From the NCBI RefSeq assembly GCF_002863585.1, contig NZ_PGUY01000051.1, positions 1 to 64,000 on the forward strand: DNA of 64,000 nt, written 5' to 3'. Position 1 is the stretch's first letter. Each line of letters begins with the position of its first letter. This DNA comes from Peribacillus deserti (GTDB lineage Bacteria > Bacillota > Bacilli > Bacillales > DSM-1321). Position numbers and translations under genes: made by a program. The notes beneath the pieces are model-generated. The model was given only the letters and a program-made list of their open reading frames with translations. It did not search any database and had not been told where the DNA came from. Of this stretch, positions 47,063-56,755 are shown piece by piece.

Positions 47063-50018
47063 ACGTATCCCCTCCATTTCCAAATAAGTCTTCGATTGCT
47101 TGGAAGTCTGGACGCTGCCACTTATCTTCAACACGTACACTGATCTGAGGCATTCTATTTCCGAAGCGGTGGTTGTGCTTAGGCAATGGCGGTTCGCCTG
47201 TTGCTTCCAAAATCTCCATTTTAACGTTGATTTCTTTATAAGCCGGCGTGTGTGTAACCAAGTCATGATAGCTGCTTGTTAAATAGTTGACCGCTTCATC
47301 ATCCGCAAAGCTGTTCATCGGCAGGTACACTTCCTTGCCCTTTACCCTGTCGGTAACAAGCGTTCGTACTTTAACTTCGCCATATGGTGAAGTTAATTTC
47401 ACTAATGTACCATCCGTGAGATTGCGCTCCTCCGCTAATTCGTGTGAAACCTCCAGCCAGATGCCAGGCACTTTGTGTGTTAGTCCTTCTGACCGGTATG
47501 TCATATTGCCTTCATGGAAGTGTTCAAGCAGACGTCCATTATTTAGATGGATATCATATTCTTCACCTGCTTCATACGGAGGCGTCCAATCAACAGCGAA
47601 CAGCCGTGCTTTTCCATCAGGAAAGGCAAACTTCTCTTGATATAAAAGAGGTGAATCCGTACCATCCTTGTGTACCGGCCATACCTGGCTGTTAAAGCCC
47701 TCCAGACGGTCATAGCTGACACCCTCAAAAATGACGGCAAGACTCGCTGCCTCATCCATAATTTCACTAGGATGTGAATAGTTCCAGCCAGCGCCCATCC
47801 GGTTGGCCACTTCCTGAAAAATCTGCCAATCCGGCTTTGAATCTCCAAGCGGATCGAATACCTTATAAAATCTTTGGATCCTTCTTTCTGTATTAACAAA
47901 TGTGCCGTCTTTCTCAAGAGAAGGTGCAGCTGGCAGCACGACATCAGCAAATTGCGCCGTTTTCGAGAAGAAAATATCCTGAACCACGAAAAAGTCCAGT
48001 TTTTCGAAACAGCTCTGTACATGATTGGAGTTGGCGTCTACAAGTCCCATTTCTTCTCCGAACAGATACAGTGACTTTAAGGTTCCTTTGTGAATTGCCT
48101 CAACCATGTGATGGTTGTCCATTCCAGGGTCCTTTGGAATTTCAACTCCCCATGCTTTTTCATACTTTTCCCTGATCTCTGAATTCCCGACAGGTTCATA
48201 TCCAGGGAACCAGGAAGGCATGGTTCCGAAATCGCAGGCACCCTGTACATTGTTATGTCCTCTCAGCGGATAAGCACCTGTTCCAGGACGGCCATAATTT
48301 CCTGTAATCAATAATAAATTTGAAATGGCTGTACTTGCATCAGTAGCTCCGGAGTGCTGGGTTATTCCCATAGCCCAGAGAATACAGACCGAATTCGCTT
48401 CATGAATCATAGTGGCTGCTTTAATTAAGTCTTCCTTCGATAGTCCTGTCATTTCTTCAGCGTACTCTAATGTGAATTTATCAAGTGTTTTGATATAACC
48501 ATCTACGTTACTTACTCGTTTGGCTAAAAACTCTTTATCATGCCAATCTTGGTCAATGATGTACTTTGTTACAGCGGATATCCAGATTAAATCTGTGCTC
48601 GGTTTTGGATGCATAAGGAAATCTGCACGCTGAGCCAGCTCATGTTCCCTGATATCAGCTACAATTAATTTTTGTCCAAACAGTTTGTGAGCCCGTTTAA
48701 CACGCGTTGCTAGAACAGGATGAGATTCTGCTGGATTTGCTCCAATTACAAAAACCAAGTCAGACGTTTCGATATCCTGCATGGTGCCAGAGTCACCTCC
48801 AAGTCCTACTGTTCTTAACAGCCCTGCTGTAGCCGGTGATTGGCAGTATCTAGAGCAGTTGTCAATATTGTTTGTTCCGATAACAGCACGTGCAAATTTT
48901 TGCGCCAGGAAGTTTTCTTCATTGGAACACTTGGAAGAAGCGATCACCCCAATGGACTCAGGTCCATGCTCTTCCTTGATTTCCGTAAGCTTGCTTGCAA
49001 TGAGATCTAACGCTTCATCCCAGGTTGCCTCTTCAAATGCGCCATTTTTACGGATTAAAGGCTTTGTAAGCCGCTGATCGCTGTTAACGAAGTCCCAGCC
49101 CCATTTTCCTTTCACACAAGTGGATATACCGTTGACCGGTGCTTCATGCGTCGGCTCAATTTTTAAAATTTGACGGTCCTTGGTCCAGACTTCAAAGCTG
49201 CATCCCACGCCGCAATACGTGCAGACGGTCTTTGTCCGCTCAATACGCGCTTTTCTCATAGCTGCTTCCACTTCTGATATTGCAAATATTTCTTTATAGC
49301 CTGGTTCGACTTCTTTAATCAGATCAACCATCGGCTCTAGAATTGGCGGCGGAAGCTTTGTTAGGAAGCCCGCCTCGCCAAGCATTGATTTTTCCATTAG
49401 CGCATTACACGGACATACGTTTACACAGTGTCCGCATGAAACACATGAGGATTCATCGATTGGAACGTCATTATCCCAGATGACTCTCGGTCTCTCTCTG
49501 TCCCAATCAATCGTTAAGGTTTCATTGACCTGTAAATCCTGGCAGGCCTCTACGCACCGGCCGCACAATATACACTGGTCCGGTTCATACCTATAGAATG
49601 GATGTGAATTATCCGGCGGATAAGGTTTTTCTCTAAATTCATATTTTTGATGCTCAATTTCTAGATATTCTGCGGTATTATGTACAGTACAATTTCCGTT
49701 GTTGTTATCACACACCGTACAATAGAGTTCATGATTTTCGAGGATCCGCGACATCGCTTCATACTGGGCATCCTTCACCGGCTTTGACAGTGTATCCACT
49801 GTCATACCCGGAGCTGCCTTCGTCGCACATGCACGGACCAATTCTCCCCCTGACTGTACAAAACATGTGTCACAGGTTTGAATGGTGCCAAGATTCGGGT
49901 GGTAACAAATACTTGGAATATACAGGTCATGGCTCTGGGCGACTTGTAAAATCGTTTGTCCAGGCTGAACTGTAAATTCTTTTTCATTAATACGGATGGA
50001 AAAAGAATGATCAGACAT
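47037..50018 (-). CDS. Formate dehydrogenase alpha subunit, YrhE/YjgC type
   Basis: This 993-residue molybdoenzyme fuses an electron-transfer head to a catalytic domain. Residues 1-80 are a 2Fe-2S ferredoxin domain (CYHPNLGTIQTCDTCFV), followed by a His/Cys cluster segment (CTVCDNNNGNCTVH), two 4Fe-4S motifs (CILCGRCVEACQ, CVSCGHCVNVCPC), and from about 260 the bis-MGD domain starting with CTYCGVGCSFEV. The active-site stretch is NCSRYCQSPATAGL, with Cys rather than selenocysteine. It is predicted to be cytosolic with an unknown electron acceptor (NAD is possible). TAGGAGGAGATTCT precedes the ATG. DUF1641, HMA-like and small CxxC genes follow. Confidence 0.92.
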   Translation of the reverse strand: MSDHSFSIRINEKEFTVQPGQTILQVAQSHDLYIPSICYHPNLGTIQTCDTCFVQSGGELVRACATKAAPGMTVDTLSKPVKDAQYEAMSRILENHELYCTVCDNNNGNCTVHNTAEYLEIEHQKYEFREKPYPPDNSHPFYRYEPDQCILCGRCVEACQDLQVNETLTIDWDRERPRVIWDNDVPIDESSCVSCGHCVNVCPCNALMEKSMLGEAGFLTKLPPPILEPMVDLIKEVEPGYKEIFAISEVEAAMRKARIERTKTVCTYCGVGCSFEVWTKDRQILKIEPTHEAPVNGISTCVKGKWGWDFVNSDQRLTKPLIRKNGAFEEATWDEALDLIASKLTEIKEEHGPESIGVIASSKCSNEENFLAQKFARAVIGTNNIDNCSRYCQSPATAGLLRTVGLGGDSGTMQDIETSDLVFVIGANPAESHPVLATRVKRAHKLFGQKLIVADIREHELAQRADFLMHPKPSTDLIWISAVTKYIIDQDWHDKEFLAKRVSNVDGYIKTLDKFTLEYAEEMTGLSKEDLIKAATMIHEANSVCILWAMGITQHSGATDASTAISNLLLITGNYGRPGTGAYPLRGHNNVQGACDFGTMPSWFPGYEPVGNSEIREKYEKAWGVEIPKDPGMDNHHMVEAIHKGTLKSLYLFGEEMGLVDANSNHVQSCFEKLDFFVVQDIFFSKTAQFADVVLPAAPSLEKDGTFVNTERRIQRFYKVFDPLGDSKPDWQIFQEVANRMGAGWNYSHPSEIMDEAASLAVIFEGVSYDRLEGFNSQVWPVHKDGTDSPLLYQEKFAFPDGKARLFAVDWTPPYEAGEEYDIHLNNGRLLEHFHEGNMTYRSEGLTHKVPGIWLEVSHELAEERNLTDGTLVKLTSPYGEVKVRTLVTDRVKGKEVYLPMNSFADDEAVNYLTSSYHDLVTHTPAYKEINVKMEILEATGEPPLPKHNHRFGNRMPQISVRVEDKWQRPDFQAIEDLFGNGGDTYGESNQAN

Positions 50019-50280
50019 AGAATCTCCTCCTATCTTGCTAGCGATTGGCTCACAAATTTATTGCCAAACACAGCTAATTGCTGCTGATTTACCCTAGTAT
50101 TCCCAAAAAAGGAATGAATAAAATAAAAAACCTTAACTGCCTTTTAAATTATTTACTATTCCTTTTGTATTAATTCCCTCTTTATTGGCAAATTTATAGG
50201 AGGAGATTACGAGCGGGCTGATTTGGATAAAATCTCCCATTAATATAATGAAACTAACAAGAAGGCAGGGAACCCCAGCT

Positions 50281-50499
50281 ATGGAAAAAGAAATACTCTT
50301 TCAGCTAATTGAATCAATGATCATTTCCTCATCCAAAAAACCAAAATACATGAGCATTTCTACCGTCAAAGTTGCCGATCTCCTGGAAAGATCACTCTCC
50401 GAAATCGAAAAAGGACTGGGAGAACTCGTACAAGAAGGAAGACTGCGTACATCCAAACTCGAAAAACCGCCATACAACACCATATACATGCTGCCCTGA
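50281..50499 (+). CDS. Small winged-helix-like protein of unknown function
   Basis: This predicted 72-residue protein reads MEKEILFQLIESMIISSSKKPKYMSISTVKVADLLERSLSEIEKGLGELVQEGRLR. The helix-turn-helix-and-wing pattern suggests DNA binding. It is divergent from the formate dehydrogenase gene and could regulate it, but this is inference. The frame is open from an ATG at 50248; neither start has a strong ribosome binding site, and 50281 was chosen for its AGGG upstream. Confidence 0.6.
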   Translation: MEKEILFQLIESMIISSSKKPKYMSISTVKVADLLERSLSEIEKGLGELVQEGRLRTSKLEKPPYNTIYMLP

Positions 50500-50502
50500 C
50501 AT

Positions 50503-50515
50503 GGGGACTGTCCCC
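50503..50515. repeat. GGGGACtGTCCCC palindrome, copy 1
   Basis: A 13-base palindrome lies between a plus-strand gene and the next terminator. A near-identical one lies at 61726-61738. Confidence 0.6.
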
Positions 50516-50586
50516 CATTTCCCGGATTATTTCCCAGATGGGTAAAGCAGCCGAACACACGCCAGCTGAGCTTTTGTCCAGATAAA

Positions 50587-50616
50587 AACCCCCTCTCTGA
50601 TTAGAGAAAGGGGGTT
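50587..50616 (-). terminator. Terminator of the M14 carboxypeptidase gene
   Basis: AACCCCCTCTCT pairs with AGAGAAAGGGGGTT; on the minus strand it is followed by TTTTTATC. Confidence 0.9.
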
Positions 50617-50625
50617 CCTTTAGTC

Positions 50626-53007
50626 TTATTGTTGATAGATTGCGTTTGATAATAGTCTGAATAGGTAATCGGTATGATCACGGAATCCAGGTTCCAGACC
50701 GATCAGTGTTACGTCTTTATCTTTTTCCTGAACAATGACAGGCTGGCCTTGTGCACTGCTGTTATTCTTCCAGTGGCCGGCCAGGAAGAAGTCTGCTGAA
50801 TCATTGTAAGTAGCGAGCACTTTATCATTGGCGGCACCTTCACCGCTGTACCATGCCGGACGGTAAACGAAGCCGATATCATCCGCTTTGTAGCCGGCCG
50901 TTACACCTTCTCCAGTGTAATCAACTTGGACGATTCCGTTGCTGTTGGACCCGCCGAAAGAAATATCATCATCGGTGAGACCAAGTGTTTTCGTTGCACG
51001 TGATGCACCCGTACCGATTGCAATATACTTTCCTCCTTGATCTACAAAGCTATCGAGATTTGCTTGAAAGGCTGTGTATTGAGAAGCATCCTGGAAACCG
51101 AATTCCTTATTTGCAGCGCTTAAATTAGTAGAAATTAAGCTTTCAGTACCACTGTAAACAAAAACATCATAATCATTAAGGCCTTTTTGTGAAACCTCTA
51201 CCGGAGTAACTTCTGTAACCTCAAAGCCAAGGCGTCTTAAAGCGAGCTTTGTTCCTGAATGTGACTGCTGTTTACCCATGCCGCCATCCTTTAGAATAGC
51301 CACTTTTAGTTTTGTAAGTGCAGCCGCATCAGCAGGTATAGACGATGTTTCTATGTTTAGACCTGACTTTTTCACTTCTGCTTCAATCGCTTTGACAGGG
51401 CCTTGGGCATAGAAGTTCCCTTGGGTGTCGCGCTTTACCGTAATCCCCTTCTGCAGAAGGCTGTTTGCAAGTTCGACTGCTTTGACTGAAGAGTTTGGAA
51501 TCAGGAACGGACCATTTCCTGCTAGTGAACCAGAAGAATCCGCTTCTTTTGCTGCCTGCCCCTTTACTTCTACTTCGGTTTTTACTGGAACCGCTTCAAA
51601 GCCCCATAATTCTGGCAGGCTCCACGCTGAAATGTCATACATCGCAGGTGTGTCATTGGTGATGTCTTCCCCATCCCAAAGCATCGTATTAGCAAGACCC
51701 GCTTTTGCCTGGTTCATTTGAACAATATATGTTCCCGCTGGATACGTTTTTCCTTCAGCTGTAAATGCTTTTGAGGCCTTTATCACTTCAATATCATTCT
51801 TTAACAGATGATTCACCGCTTTTTCAGTTACGGTCGGATCTTCTTCATTCACCGGAAGTACATACGCATGCGGGAAGAAACCATCCTCGTGGAATGGATG
51901 ATCAAAATTTATGCCGCGCTTAAAGACTTCAATTTGATCAGTAATCATATCCTGCTTGTGTTCTACAGAGTATTTCAAGGCTCCCATAATCGCATCATAC
52001 TGCCAGCGGACGCCATCTAAATCATTCGTAGGTGCTTCCAATGTATGTCCGTAAGCGCCATGATACATAGCGTACATCGGAGTGAAAATCGGCGGATAGT
52101 CATCCCATCCAGCTGAATCATCGCGCTGTGGAATGTACGCGCCTTCCATGCTTTGATAAAGGCTGCCTTTATATTCTCCTTTATTTTTAAGGATTTCGCT
52201 TTCCATAGCACGTGCCTGGCCATTAGCCCATTTATTATACAGGTCATATTCGTAATTAGGGTTATGCGGCGGTGTACAAGGCTCGATAAGCCCCTGCTTA
52301 TTTGGCGCATAATTCTTCACATACCCATGGGTATCTAAAAATACCATTGGATTCCATTCTTTTATCAAAGCTACGGTTTCCTGTGTTTCAGGCTGTGACT
52401 GTGTGATAAAATCACGGTTTAAATCGATGCCTTCCCCGTTAAAGCGAGTTGCATTGATTCTGCCGTCAGGGTTCTGCACAACATTAAAGATCAAGATGCT
52501 GCTGTCTAGTATCTTGGCAGTTTCAGTATCATTTTTAGTTGCAAAACGTTCGATAAGCTGCAATACCGCATCCGTTCCAACAAATTCAGTCCCATGAATC
52601 GATCCGTTTATCATAACAGGAACCTTGAAATCAGGATTTTGTTTAATCCAATCCTGAGCCTTTTGAGGGTTTTTAAACATTTGTTTTCTTAAAGCCTTGT
52701 TCTTACCGAATTTTCCTTGCGCCTTCGGATCAGCAATGGTTACTACATAAAGAGGGTTCCCATCTGCAGACTTCCCTTTAATTTCTACCTTAACACGATT
52801 GGATTGTTTAGCAATCTCCTGAAGCTTTGATCCAACTTTTGAAAATTTCATAAAGTCATAGTTTTCACTATTGAACTTGGAACCGTCCTGTTCTTCGTAT
52901 ACATTTACATTTGTCCATTTTGCTGAATCGGCATAGGAGCTTGTCCCAGGAACGGCCGTGAGCAGGCTGGCAGCTAGGATACCAGCAGTGAGTGCTTTTT
53001 TCTTCAA
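50626..53007 (-). CDS. Secreted M14 zinc carboxypeptidase
   Basis: This 793-residue exported protein has a signal peptide at residues 1-26 (KKKALTAGILAASLLTAVPGTSSYA, cleavage after AYA/YADS). The M14 metallopeptidase domain follows: zinc ligands His and Glu in GSIHGTEFVG, His in FLDTHGYV, and the catalytic Glu in YGHTLEAPTND. A large C-terminal region (about residues 480-790) resembles a glutamine-amidotransferase-like domain (DYDVFVYSGTESL, GGKYIAIGTGASRA). It probably trims peptides outside the cell. The start is TTG after GGGAGGAATAAAC. Confidence 0.9.
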   Translation of the reverse strand: MKKKALTAGILAASLLTAVPGTSSYADSAKWTNVNVYEEQDGSKFNSENYDFMKFSKVGSKLQEIAKQSNRVKVEIKGKSADGNPLYVVTIADPKAQGKFGKNKALRKQMFKNPQKAQDWIKQNPDFKVPVMINGSIHGTEFVGTDAVLQLIERFATKNDTETAKILDSSILIFNVVQNPDGRINATRFNGEGIDLNRDFITQSQPETQETVALIKEWNPMVFLDTHGYVKNYAPNKQGLIEPCTPPHNPNYEYDLYNKWANGQARAMESEILKNKGEYKGSLYQSMEGAYIPQRDDSAGWDDYPPIFTPMYAMYHGAYGHTLEAPTNDLDGVRWQYDAIMGALKYSVEHKQDMITDQIEVFKRGINFDHPFHEDGFFPHAYVLPVNEEDPTVTEKAVNHLLKNDIEVIKASKAFTAEGKTYPAGTYIVQMNQAKAGLANTMLWDGEDITNDTPAMYDISAWSLPELWGFEAVPVKTEVEVKGQAAKEADSSGSLAGNGPFLIPNSSVKAVELANSLLQKGITVKRDTQGNFYAQGPVKAIEAEVKKSGLNIETSSIPADAAALTKLKVAILKDGGMGKQQSHSGTKLALRRLGFEVTEVTPVEVSQKGLNDYDVFVYSGTESLISTNLSAANKEFGFQDASQYTAFQANLDSFVDQGGKYIAIGTGASRATKTLGLTDDDISFGGSNSNGIVQVDYTGEGVTAGYKADDIGFVYRPAWYSGEGAANDKVLATYNDSADFFLAGHWKNNSSAQGQPVIVQEKDKDVTLIGLEPGFRDHTDYLFRLLSNAIYQQ

Positions 53008-53263
53008 GTTTATTCCTCCCGATAATATGTATAAATATTAATATTTATTTATATTAATGCATACTTATCGATTGAACAATCGTGCTAATTACCTATCTGC
53101 TAAACTGCTGAATAGAACAATAGTCTAATATTTTGAAGAAGCAATCAATCGTTGATATAAGGAAGACGAGGTTTTGCGGTAAGGGTAAGTGGACTGCCCT
53201 TTTTAACATAAAAAGATATTCCCTCCTTTACCCATATCATCCTAAATTAAACATTCTTTGCAT
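53008..53263. other. Promoter region of the M14 gene
   Basis: This AT-rich region has no recognised gene or operator. Confidence 0.3.
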
Positions 53264-53304
53264 AAAAAAACACACTGCCCTTTTTAGTGAACAGTGGTGT
53301 GTGT
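53264..53304 (-). terminator. Terminator of the DUF1992 gene
   Basis: On the minus strand CACACCACTG...CAGTGTG is an imperfect hairpin followed by TTTTTTT. Confidence 0.75.
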
Positions 53305-53311
53305 TTTCTAT

Positions 53312-53743
53312 CTATAATCCTTTGTCTCTTAAATAATCCTCAAGCCGGATGCCGCTCTTCTGGGCTGTACTCGGGCAGCCCAAGTTGTAATCCATAACTT
53401 TTTTATTGATCATCTTGACTGAGCGCTCAATATTATATCTGTCATCAAACATCCGCAGTTCTTGCTTTAAATGATCGATTTCCCTGCTAAGCTCTACCCA
53501 TCTGGGAAGGATCCCATTATCTTTCAAAACCTTATTGAATTGCTTATCTGGGTTATATGCCATATCTGGGTCTAGGACAAGATCTTTTCCTTTTATCAAA
53601 TCAAACTGTCCTTCCCGTTCGGCTCTCCTGACGATGCTTGTTATGTGATCTTCATAGTACCAATTAAATTGGCTTGTGGACTGATCACCCATTGCGATAC
53701 GTTTGGCACGCTCAGAATCCATGTTTTCATTTCTGTTTTTCAT
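53312..53743 (-). CDS. DUF1992 (DnaJ-homologue C28-type) protein
   Basis: This 143-residue protein carries the DUF1992 domain: IVRRAEREGQFDLIKGKDLVLD, then FNKVLKDNGILPRWVELSREIDHLKQEL. The family's usual GKPL after KG is altered to KDLVLDP. The eukaryotic DNAJC28 proteins share this domain, but here there is no J domain. Function is unknown. AAGGGGGATAAAGG precedes the ATG. Confidence 0.82.
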   Translation of the reverse strand: MKNRNENMDSERAKRIAMGDQSTSQFNWYYEDHITSIVRRAEREGQFDLIKGKDLVLDPDMAYNPDKQFNKVLKDNGILPRWVELSREIDHLKQELRMFDDRYNIERSVKMINKKVMDYNLGCPSTAQKSGIRLEDYLRDKGL

Positions 53744-53894
53744 CCTTTATCCCCCTTATACGAGTTAGAGTAAAAGAACCATATATACTTTGTATAGTCA
53801 TTTATTTTTCTTTAAAGTGCTATATAAAAATGAAGTAAATAAAAGAAACAGCGGGGAGTCCGCTGCTTATTATCATAATTTATTCATTTTTCAG

Positions 53895-54038
53895 TTATAT
53901 GGAAGATGTTTTCTCATTCTTTTTATATCCGCCTTGATAAGTGAAATAATTATTGAATACCTTATCCCATTTATCTTTTTCTTTCTTGTTCGTATACAGA
54001 AGTCCACCCAGTTTTATTGAAGTTAATTTTAATTTCAA
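53895..54038 (-). CDS. Possible small protein or gene fragment
   Basis: A 47-codon minus-strand frame starts at a TTG and reads KLKLTSIKLGGLLYTNKKEK, then WDKVFNNYFTYQGGYKKNE. The composition looks protein-like and ends in a clean stop, but the ribosome binding site is weak and no family was recognised. It may be the tail of a decayed gene. The rest of the gap 53744-54439 shows nothing else. Confidence 0.3.
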   Translation of the reverse strand: MKLKLTSIKLGGLLYTNKKEKDKWDKVFNNYFTYQGGYKKNEKTSSI

Positions 54039-54439
54039 GGGGATCAACTCTCTTCGCTTTTTATAGCATTATTACCCAATTTATTGAAGAAGTTACCCTC
54101 TTACAAAATATTTTTATATTTCTAAGCTTCCGCCAGTTCTTTCTCAAACAGCATAGACATTCCAATTGTTCATGCCTCGTTATTAAACAAAGGGGCGATC
54201 AAATAGATATTCTGTATGATACGAGTATCAGTCCACTTAGTCCCCTACAGCTATTTCTTTAAGACTATAAATATTTTGAGGGAATATGCCGTAAGAACCA
54301 ATTTTAACCAGTGCTCATGTTATGCTTTGACGCAGTCTCTAAGGGGATGCTAATCTGACGGTGAAAGCGAATACATAAAAAGTAAAGGAGGATAAGTCCA
54401 TCCCATTTCACCTGACAGAGAAATTAAAAGGAGGAAGTT

Positions 54440-56210
54440 ATGAAAAAATTACAAGCTGTTGTAAGTTCTATCGTGTTAGCATCCACACTCCTGCTCCCTG
54501 CTGCCGCCAACGCCCATTCTTCTAAAGATGACCACCAGCGATACAACAACTCAGATAAAATGAAAAACATCGTTTTAAACAAAATGATCTCTAAACTGTC
54601 TGATGAAGAAAAAATTGGACAGCTTGTCATGCCATCTACCCATGATAATTCAAATGCCATGCCAAATGAACAAACACGCGAACTGATCCAAAAGTACAAG
54701 GCTGGATCTGTTATCGTATATGGCGAGAGAGATGCCAAGAAGACGGCCGCATACAATAACCAGCTGCAAAAATGGGCAGCCGCTGCCAAACCGAACCTTC
54801 CCTTATTCGTGTCTGCCGACCTTGAGTACGGTACAGCCCAGCATGTGACCGACGGCACGATTTTTCCAAGGCAGATGGGTATCGGTGCCACCAGAGACCT
54901 GAAAGCCGCCGAACAGGTTGCAAAGATTACGGCAATAGAATCCAGAGCAACCGGTTTTAACTGGAATTACTCGCCTTTGGCAGATGTGAACACCAATCCA
55001 GCAAACCCTGTCATCGGCGTCCGCTCCTTCGGGGAAAATACCGATCTGGTCACCCAAATGACCGTGGCGCAAATTAAGGGATATCAAAAGAATGGAGTCA
55101 TTGCTACGGCCAAGCACTTCCCGGGTCATGGAGATACAAGCGTTGATTCCCACCTCGGGCTTGCCGCTGTTACCTATGACCGCAAGACTCTTGAGGATGT
55201 TCACCTTCCTCCATTTAAAGCAGCCATCGCTGCCGGGGTAGATTCCATTATGACAGCCCATGTTATTATCAATGCTATTGATCCTGAGCTTCCTGCAACT
55301 TTATCAAAAAAAGGTCCTTACTGGACTCCTTCGTGAAGAAATGGGCTTTAAAGGATTAATCGTTACAGACGCGATGAGCATGCATGCCATTTCTGAGAAA
55401 TGGGGAGCAGGCCATGCAGCTGTTATGGCTGTAAATGCCGGAGCAGATATCGTCATGGCAACGGGCACCTTACCCGAACAGCTTGATACATTCAATGCCT
55501 TAACTCAGGCTCTTAAGTCTGGAGAACTCTCTGAAAAACGAGTGGACGAGTCACTAAAGCGTATACTGGACGCGAAGCTTTTTAAATATAAGCTGTACAA
55601 AGATCGCTATACCAATCCTGATAAAGCAGCAAAAATCGTTAATACCGCTGCTTACAAACAGACTGCTACTGAAGTGGCAAGAAAATCTATTACTCTCCTA
55701 AAAAACAACAATGTGCTGCCATTTAATGCAGAAGACAATAAAACGACTCTTGTGGTGGGTCCGAAAATTTACGGTTCCTCTTCATATATTGAAGACATCG
55801 CCAAAGCTGCTGACTATAACTCTGCTGGTTCTGTAACTAGCTTCGTAACAGCAACAGATTCCACAGATGCTGAAATAAACCAGGCACTTCAGCTTGCAGC
55901 TGGAGCAGATCGAATCATTGTTCCTACCTTTTCAGCAAGCGGACTGCCAGCTGGACAGGCAAAACTGGTCAAAGCCTTACAGCAGAGTGGAAAACCTGTA
56001 GTCGCAGTCTCCCTGGGGCTGCCTTACGATATTCAGAGCTATCCTGAAGCTGGCGCTTACATTGCCTCCTACGCCGTTGAAAGATGGGGTTCACCTGTAC
56101 CAACTTCCTGGAATGCCGCTGTTGAAGTCATCTTTGGCAAGCAGCCTGGCGGAAAACTGCCGGTTACGATAGATGGACTTTATCCATATGGAGTTGGACT
56201 GACATATTAG
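54440..56210 (+). pseudogene. Secreted NagZ-type GH3 beta-N-acetylhexosaminidase with a frameshift in a 7-A tract
   Basis: The first frame (54440-55336) has a signal peptide (MKKLQAVVSSIVLASTLLLP...ANAH), then the GH3 barrel with the NagZ signature KHFPGHGDTSVDSH (Asp/His acid-base dyad). It runs out of frame at TCAAAAAAAGG (55304-55314). From there the next frame continues KVLTGLLREEMGFKGLIVTDAMSM, with the nucleophile Asp, and a C-terminal alpha/beta domain up to 56210. Removing one A restores a single protein of about 590 residues, so the gene is otherwise intact. The break may be a true mutation, phase variation, corrected by slippage, or a read error. The product would cleave muropeptides or chitin-like sugars outside the membrane. 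An AGGAGG site precedes the ATG. Confidence 0.88.
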
Positions 56211-56227
56211 GAAAATATATAACTTTA

Positions 56228-56263
56228 AAACCATAGCTCTTTAAACGGGAGCTATGGTTTTTT
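56228..56263 (+). terminator. Terminator of the GH3 gene
   Basis: AACCATAGCTC...GGAGCTATGGTT is followed by TTTT. Confidence 0.9.
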
Positions 56264-56335
56264 ATTTTTGCTCTTTTCTTAAAAAAAGTTGTTTTTTAAT
56301 GAGTTCTGTGAGGCAATCCCATTGTTAAATCAGGT

Positions 56336-56492
56336 TAATTGGAGCGTAAGGTGCGTGACTCCTCGGGACAGGTGAGACCCCGCAGGCGGAGCTGAGGAGG
56401 CTCACTGCCCGCCCCTAAGGTCCGCGAGCATCCTGGAGCGGAAATCAACCACCATGTTCCATAGCAACAAAGTTTACGAAAACAGCCTTTAT
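56336..56492 (+). repeat. Dispersed Bacillaceae-type GC-rich repeat, copy 2
   Basis: It begins GGAGCGTAAGGTGCGTGACT and ends ATCCTGGAGCGGAAATCAAC, then AACAAAGTTTACGAAAACAGCC. It matches copy 1 (38866-39027, other strand) including the flanks, but lacks about ten bases (GCGGGAGCAG) present in copy 1. Confidence 0.85.
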
Positions 56493-56643
56493 TTTTGTAA
56501 ACCCCTAACATTTAAGTTGCAGCATTTTTATAAGCGAACAGTATATGAAATAAAAGAAGGAAAAGCTCTTTAATTTCCCTCCGGGGCTGATGCACTTCAC
56601 CAAAGGGTGCTAAACCAATATATTCTTCTGACGAGAATAAAAA

Positions 56644-56688
56644 AGCCCGGTAAATGACACCTCTTATTAGTGGCGTCATTTACCGGGC
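56644..56688 (-). terminator. Terminator of the YeeE/YedE gene
   Basis: GCCCGGTAAATGAC pairs with GTCATTTACCGGGC; on the minus strand it is followed by TTTTTATT. Confidence 0.9.
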
Positions 56689-56755
56689 ATACGCATTCTC
56701 TATTAAACCTTAGTTAATAGAAGAGATCCATTTGTATATCAGTGTTAGAATCTAT

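Noticed and set aside
55300-55320. Programmed -1 ribosomal frameshift at the A-rich heptamer in the GH3 gene
   Set aside because: The downstream frame is +1 relative to the upstream frame, so a -1 slip would not restore it; loss of one A is needed.
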